A stretch of 12,139 bases of DNA from an uncultured Porphyromonadaceae bacterium. Lineage in GTDB: Bacteria; Bacteroidota; Bacteroidia; Bacteroidales; Muribaculaceae. Position 1 is the first letter of the stretch, and each line of letters opens with the position of its first letter. This document shows, piece after piece, positions 9,301 to 12,139 of this stretch. Both the position numbers and the translations under genes were made by a program. The notes beneath the pieces were generated by a model. That model saw nothing but the letters and a program-made list of their open reading frames with translations. It was not told the DNA's origin and made no database searches. The stretch is from NCBI GenBank assembly GCA_947176285.1, contig CAMWQF010000052.1, forward strand, positions 1-12,139. Reading direction: 5' to 3'.

Positions 9301-11689
9301 CCTTAAACTGCTTAAGGAACCGACTCATAAATTTGTCAATAATGAGGTAAGCACTGTTGAGCAAGAGGGGGCGGTTGTCCTTGTGCAGACCAACGACCCG
9401 GAATACAAGGATCTCGGCACGTTGGATAAGGATTCTGTAGAAATTGGCACTCTGTTTTGGGTTGGTGAGATCAAGAAGATTGTAGCCAAAACTAATGAAG
9501 AGGATACAAAACAGTACGTCCAACTTGAGTTTGATAATTCTTTCAATTTCAAAGAGGGGTATATGTATAAATTCCGGTTCCAATATGAGGAATCGGGAGA
9601 AGATACTGATGAGTCTGTATGCTCCGGACAGGATGTATTCACAATCAAGGTGGTACCGAAATATCTTGCTTGGACAGGTGCAAACAATCTGAACTGGAAT
9701 GATGACAGCAACTGGAGACGCGTCGGGAAAACTGACTTGCAGGTAGACGATAGGCGAAAAAATCAACTCGCTCATTATGTTGTAGATGGACAAAGAGGTA
9801 CTCCGAAAATAGTTAATGACAATACAATGGCATATGCTCCCCTCGACTTCACCAGCGTTATTGTAGAAAACGGTATGGAAGCTCCTTTCATGTATCCCAT
9901 GTCAGAGACTAAGGAAGTGAATGATGAGTACCAACCTGCAACAGTTAAGTACGCTTGGCCTTCCAATCCTGAAAAAGGAATTGCCACACTTCAAGACGAT
10001 GATCCGGGTGCGGAAGCAGTAGGGAAGGTGACCCCGCTTATCCATTATGATATGGCTGCCTTTGAACTTAATGACAATAATCGTCGCGAAGATGCTGAGA
10101 TAGGTTGCCGCCCATGGTATGCTAACACCTGCAACGAGATACACTTCAAGCCGGGTGGAACGATAATGAATCAGCAGGAACTCACCTATAAGAAGGCTTG
10201 GGTGGATATGGAACTTGACCATTCACGATGGTATACCGTCTCCTCCCCGCTTAAGGAGGTATATGCCGGTGATTTCTATCTCCCATCGGATGGTGCCCGT
10301 GAATATCGCGAACTTTACACAGACATCACCTTTGATAATGACTTGAAAATCAACCACCGCTTCAAGCCTGCAGTATTCCAACGCGGATGGGATAAGAGCG
10401 TGGCAAAGGTCTATGAAATTGATGGACCCGCTGTTGATGCTGACAATGTCCGTAATGTGGCAGTCAAGACTTTCTGGAGCCATGTATACAACGATGTCAA
10501 GGAGCAGTATGGCAGCGGTATAGGTTTCTCAATAAAGACGGACGTCTCCAATATGACCAAGAATAAGCCTAATGCAGAGAGCAAGGTGCTATTCCGGCTG
10601 CCGAAGAATGACAATAACTATCTTTACTTCAATAAAGATGGAAATAAGTTAGGCCATTCTACCGACATAACCCGAACAGAAAACCAATACCGTCTCAACG
10701 ACTCCAACGGAAAATTGGTTGCCTCTTCTGCTGATAATTGCGAGTATTTCCTTGTCGGGAATCCTTTCATGACCCATATGGACATCAGGAAATTCCTCGA
10801 CAAGAACGAGGATATACTTGAGCAGAAATATTGGGTAATTACTGAATCCGGTCAAATTGCAGGCGGCGTTGACGACTCTGGCAATTTCATTGCGGCTGAT
10901 CCTACTGATGCAGAATGGGCAGAGGATCCGACAGTGATTGCTCCAATGCAGGGATTCTTCGTGAAGGCAAAGAATTCCGTAGAAAAAATTGAACTCGAAT
11001 ATGATGAGTCTATGATGCGCCGTTATGACGGTCGCTCTGACCATTCAGGAGAGTATTTGGATGGAACCACACGTAGTGAGTCAGCCGGTATGCTTAGGAT
11101 TGTGGCTGAAAATTACGGCAATCCTTCTTCAGCCGCTCTCTTGGGTGTCAACGACGGTTCGAATTGGAATGTAGAGGCTATCGACAACCGTGATATCGAT
11201 ATCCAGGCAATCGTGTACACTGCCGGGCAAGGCATGGCTCTCTGCATTAATTCCGTGAAGGATGCTGAAGGCACGGAAATCGGTGTGATAGCCGATGATG
11301 ATACTGAGACCCTTATCCGATTCGAGGGCGTGGATTGTATAGATGGCATGTATCTGCTTGACAAGGCAGACCATTCCCTTACTCCTATAGAAGAGGGTAT
11401 GGAAGTGGCTGTGGAGGGTGCAGCCGCCGGTCGCTTCTTCCTGTCATACGGATTAGCAGATGAAGGCATGATGTCCGGAATCGAGTGGTCGGTCAGCGGA
11501 GGTATTTTCTCTGCAGTCGACAATGCTTCTTCCGGTTCTCTTGAGGTGAATGTTTTTGATACATTGGGACGCTTGGTGAAGCATGACGCTACCAGCGACA
11601 GTGTAATCTCCGTTCCCCTCACTCCGGGTATATATGTGGTGGAAATCCGCACTGCGAAAGAAAACGAATCAATAAAGATAAGGATATGA
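3347..11689 (+). CDS. Giant secreted adhesin-like protein with GLUG modules and T9SS tail
   Basis: An intact 2780-aa protein, probably exported by Sec, moved across the outer membrane by T9SS and displayed on the surface. A signal peptide lies in residues 1-40 (hydrophobic MYAIIILFALS segment, cleavage near K-A/A-F at 39-40); it has a long n-region, so Met22 (3410) is an alternative start. Regions in order: about 40-400, a beta-rich N-terminal part with Tyr/Trp-rich stretches; 403-685 and 686-968, two related modules with GLUG-type motifs (GLVGFH, GGIVGTA; GLIGYH, GGIVGIC); about 1409-1550, a jelly-roll-like or carbohydrate-binding-like domain ending GADYAIDDI (1538-1546); about 1560-2100, Ig-like segments with Cys1728, Cys1732 and Cys1758; WTGANNLNWNDDSNW at 2109-2123; WYTVSSPLK at 2295-2303; FLVGNPF at 2468-2474; and a short tail with VFDTLGR (2736-2742) and PGIYVVEI (2760-2767), ending SIKIRI. 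I see no catalytic signature. Its place after two fimbrillin-like genes suggests an adhesive or tip-like partner of the pilus. Domain names between the GLUG modules and the tail are tentative. Confidence 0.85.
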   Translation: MKRLTSFILHNPNIRYSLRASMMYAIIILFALSPLDLKAAFSKHPTSIVQSITAKWYGTVGNIDRMPSCLNEPTESSYYYSGTLSTQTESYLTVTFKEGLTANDSEDLVFYMRRPMLTNVTNVDDAQPIEFDVMGRFNNSSGGISFMNKALFKVYLQYRGPFTDEYSIRIPIKKIFSENPSYKDYTFIGFRIVPTKNHKDGKYAARANGIRDMAINSFDILKIARDETYSDTFVDNFHLESDYGSAFEHYEFVNTQGIADSRNSISGWEMLNDSEIRRLQGMGITYPDYNFITPESDKKRNPYPLDNGQKRQPTHTVEHTIYAMPGDVIPLYPYYGLSHTKNFKENFSHWYEYKSGNIPNYTTPWSGEKVDLLDFLTDPSRIQKTSGNGFYGGQYMNVNPENIIQVSTPQEYAAAVTAINNGKYNAIIELTADLDFTGFDGNELVICPNWQHHFKGHINGKGHRISNFVVNKPDVETLGLLVTWTDSGVVIENIYIDNTCSITGKRNIGLVGFHTEKKLMVRNVRTEATVKAINGQAGGIVGTANNPKTSLVLKDCYIGGEIGMDGQSENAAIAGWWRVDEGDCDCTFSNITVNCDLHGTDGNANRKYIRSNSSPSPVVESGNGIKKRGYLSFKDCYGNLDKNDGTWNYIPSSLEFSAENLAKLGWTDYKTPPMSNTVNGVSSASFTKITDERDYIAKITAFNNGSKNNVNFELTQDLDFKDFGADEVPMIGDYSSGSEMEFAGVFNGAGHTIRNLKISRDEDKVGMFKATRQNARIENLIIDSSCVFEGKARVGLIGYHNWDPLVIRNVKTEATVRGSGANTGGIVGICDHTWGTNVLTLENVYIGGVVGYEDKGWDNGAISGWLSESNGNVTLTNVVVDCVVYKGDGSSGKKYIRHGGATVGSWTGNTYTVAVNSNWNFIYTNCFGNLDPTDDPWQTMNVITDESKLPVFDNWLDNKTPGIAENSELLYVLHGTGDRSVGTVATFFCPRDPFNKDSAQSLPMPAGADEYVIAADFSQTFNPQNNVDLESKQLIEPIIAFRHIFRIRDGKKFADMISGSTESNSNYLRTTRKYVSARTGAAFQVRLENPVPKPNEKDKSKVPPSHYYYVDENGEYRQVAKMGIKVLDGDTRKSTSKISFQFDNIYPGYGFREIDGIKYALGEGSYLSQDKHPDYDTGYDSTKESEYYLLLTNKSAMLQGHYLVQIVAQDYNGNTINIKGTSTPLVLMEYDINVLPKDGAWMVDMDELYSNENYRINSPEELDKKYVTQSVRIDFDEYMAINKLPDSDPLKSKLISWSTYNQTSSVSSNPGPDAVPTANGVNKTWFKWPRPWEQSTYIFGYNDRFDYSMYQLATHSENVVWKWAAKDFPESTDPASLKGNNPGDGSGLFDRRYYASKLDKTRSGEAEQGYFYYVNAASDPGVSASLRIDELCQGSRVFVSAWMAEFSTATEKGNLSFNFVAVLNDNVAEQYPNAGFVNGQRVVLHKFISGYPQNAGLWYNIYYSFTPRLAEFSSEGVTSDMVDHYELELDNNSRSSNGADYAIDDIRAYVVPPTVEAQQLSPACRDEKMRMLLGSPFETLLEVAGKRESLGDESENLDVYYTYLDKEKFDNLYYQEKKSMEEAFNASIITYNYNISDEDDRTFGKITFNGNYSKNTGYHEGEEEVVFGQAYSQTKESGQRMIVFESEISSGKLLANKHYYVIFKSSLGENDVPTIGQEAAFFNMADPCANTCVTYIKPPIITKLDGKIVADVENITICENQSPVIQVNLTGIDENNQSFDLEKNVYFDWFYGSKEELDEYTDGSDETHTLYRALTAFRLRHEEEVLLDTIQTDDNLIEGEKFEQWMLDLIKKASKPEGNSSIAKLALYKSSFVMPPARMGEDGKPYTHYVTVLPIACVPLGSYHGDPNILVCATPTPIPITVDARSPLLRHGLTGLTYPEDLTDVPLRIGIDQLKTNLTGGGNPASRRLDLPVRLTLSSDNKSKVLKLLKEPTHKFVNNEVSTVEQEGAVVLVQTNDPEYKDLGTLDKDSVEIGTLFWVGEIKKIVAKTNEEDTKQYVQLEFDNSFNFKEGYMYKFRFQYEESGEDTDESVCSGQDVFTIKVVPKYLAWTGANNLNWNDDSNWRRVGKTDLQVDDRRKNQLAHYVVDGQRGTPKIVNDNTMAYAPLDFTSVIVENGMEAPFMYPMSETKEVNDEYQPATVKYAWPSNPEKGIATLQDDDPGAEAVGKVTPLIHYDMAAFELNDNNRREDAEIGCRPWYANTCNEIHFKPGGTIMNQQELTYKKAWVDMELDHSRWYTVSSPLKEVYAGDFYLPSDGAREYRELYTDITFDNDLKINHRFKPAVFQRGWDKSVAKVYEIDGPAVDADNVRNVAVKTFWSHVYNDVKEQYGSGIGFSIKTDVSNMTKNKPNAESKVLFRLPKNDNNYLYFNKDGNKLGHSTDITRTENQYRLNDSNGKLVASSADNCEYFLVGNPFMTHMDIRKFLDKNEDILEQKYWVITESGQIAGGVDDSGNFIAADPTDAEWAEDPTVIAPMQGFFVKAKNSVEKIELEYDESMMRRYDGRSDHSGEYLDGTTRSESAGMLRIVAENYGNPSSAALLGVNDGSNWNVEAIDNRDIDIQAIVYTAGQGMALCINSVKDAEGTEIGVIADDDTETLIRFEGVDCIDGMYLLDKADHSLTPIEEGMEVAVEGAAAGRFFLSYGLADEGMMSGIEWSVSGGIFSAVDNASSGSLEVNVFDTLGRLVKHDATSDSVISVPLTPGIYVVEIRTAKENESIKIRI
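4553..5401 (+). repeat. GLUG-type module 1 of the giant adhesin
   Basis: Residues 403-685. The module opens with a STPQEYAAAVTAINNG segment, then LTADLDF, a FKGHINGKGHRISNF strand, GLVGFH, VRNVRTEATV, GGIVGTA, a CYIGGEIG strand, NITVNCDL, a CYGNLD segment and WTDYKTP. This arrangement is typical of GLUG/beta-helix-like surface repeats in bacterial adhesins. The following 283 residues repeat the same order. Confidence 0.8.
5402..6250 (+). repeat. GLUG-type module 2 of the giant adhesin
   Basis: Residues 686-968. Segment by segment it mirrors module 1: ITDERDYIAKITAFNNG, LTQDLDF, FAGVFNGAGHTIRNL, GLIGYH, IRNVKTEATV, GGIVGIC, VYIGGVVG, NVVVDCVV, KYIRHGG, CFGNLD and WLDNKTP. Start tyrosines (412 and 695) are 283 residues apart and the terminal tryptophans (666 and 955) 289 apart, so only small indels separate the copies. 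At nucleotide level they are clearly diverged, so the duplication is old. Confidence 0.8.
11531..11686 (+). other. T9SS type-A-like C-terminal sorting tail
   Basis: Residues 2729-2780 of the giant protein fit the C-terminal signal of T9SS cargo: a beta strand leading to VFDTLGRLV, a polar turn, a strand with VPLTPGIYVVEI, and a last strand ending in basic/hydrophobic residues (SIKIRI). In known T9SS cargo this domain directs passage through the outer-membrane translocon and is removed on attachment to the surface. The proline-rich opening motif of classical type A tails is not evident here, so the call rests on the later motifs. Confidence 0.72.
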
Positions 11690-12139
11690 CTAAGGCGGCG
11701 ATTATAATTCTGCTGTTGCTGAGTTACTCAGTTATACCGGTTCTGGCACATGTGATTTCAGATAAGGTTGAGCATAAGGCTGAAAGCGGTTACCGGAATA
11801 TGGAAACCACAGAACGGATGATGGAAAAGACTCCCCATCTCAGCCTTGACTCAACGTATATCAACATGGGAAATATTCCAAAAGATTCAATAGGAGAGGC
11901 TATAATGGGATTTACGAATACAGGGAATGCCCCGCTGCAGATCCTCAGGATTTTTTCTGAATGCGGCTGCACAGTCCCTTCCTATTCCTCAGATGAGGTG
12001 ATGCCGGGAGAAAGAGGAAAGATAAAGATACGTTTCAACGGTAAGGACCGACAGCCCGGATTTTTCCGCAAGGCTCTCCGTATCCGCTCTAACGCCGACA
12101 ATCCCCGCGAAGTGCTAATAGTCAAAGGCAGGATACTTC
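11686..12139 (+). CDS. Exported DUF1573-domain protein, 3' end beyond the window
   Basis: The first 151 codons are present and the frame is still open at the window end. Residues 1-21 form a signal peptide (AAIIILLLLSYSVIPVLA core) without a lipobox, so the protein is probably soluble in the periplasm or passed further out. Residues about 50-150 match DUF1573: LSLDSTYINMGNI, GFTNTGNAPLQI, the SECGCTVP motif with Cys93 and Cys95, the PGERGKIKIRF turn, a PGFFRKALRIRSN strand and VLIVKG. This is an Ig-like all-beta domain common in Bacteroidetes; its biochemical role is not established. The ATG overlaps the stop of the giant gene by 4 nt (ATGA), which indicates translational coupling. Full length and any further domains cannot be seen. 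Confidence 0.85.
   Translation, partial: MTKAAIIILLLLSYSVIPVLAHVISDKVEHKAESGYRNMETTERMMEKTPHLSLDSTYINMGNIPKDSIGEAIMGFTNTGNAPLQILRIFSECGCTVPSYSSDEVMPGERGKIKIRFNGKDRQPGFFRKALRIRSNADNPREVLIVKGRIL

Noticed and set aside
9050..9793. Minus-strand open frame of 247 codons
   Set aside because: It lies wholly inside the giant adhesin gene, its translation matches no family I recognise, and it has no leader; it is a shadow of the coding strand.
11113..11652. Minus-strand open frame of 179 codons opposite the adhesin C-terminus
   Set aside because: Serine/proline-rich composition typical of an antisense shadow; the + strand frame carries clear T9SS-tail motifs.
1..12139. Invertible promoter, insertion sequence, CRISPR or tRNA
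   Set aside because: No paired inverted repeats flanking a promoter, no transposase or recombinase gene, no spaced direct repeats and no cloverleaf-like sequence were seen on reading; coding density leaves little room.

Overview
The window looks like part of a Bacteroidales genome (a gut or oral type Bacteroidetes; genus not decidable from this stretch). The basis is two FimA/Mfa1-type fimbrillin-like lipoproteins, a giant surface protein with a type IX secretion (T9SS) style tail, a DUF1573 protein, and AT-rich leaders without Shine-Dalgarno sequences. Everything supported as a gene is on the + strand and tightly packed, so this reads as one polycistronic type V pilus-like surface-adhesin operon that continues beyond both ends.

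Layout. Bases 1-51 hold only the tail of whatever lies upstream and an AT-rich leader. At 52-1797 is a 581-aa Mfa1-like fimbrillin lipoprotein that starts at TTG. After 17 nt comes a 480-aa lipoprotein (1815-3257) with a fimbrillin-like N-terminal half and a different C-terminal domain; three tandem copies of a 7-bp unit lie inside its signal-peptide codons. An 89-nt gap (3258-3346) follows. Most of the window (3347-11689) is one intact 2780-aa gene for a secreted multidomain protein: signal peptide, N-terminal beta-rich region, two tandem GLUG-type modules of about 283 aa, a jelly-roll-like region, Ig-like segments, and a T9SS type-A-like C-terminal tail. Its stop codon overlaps by 4 nt the start of a DUF1573 gene (11686 to the window end, truncated).

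Working together (inference): the two lipoproteins would be exported through Sec, lipidated, carried to the outer membrane and assembled by protease-assisted strand exchange, as known for FimA/Mfa1 pili. The giant protein would cross the outer membrane through T9SS and act as the adhesive or tip-like partner of the pilus. The DUF1573 protein is exported and of unknown role. The least ordinary features are the giant T9SS-type adhesin in a fimbrial operon, its internal duplication and uneven base composition, and the out-of-frame heptamer repeat in the second fimbrillin gene. I see no RNA genes, CRISPR, insertion sequences or clear terminators.
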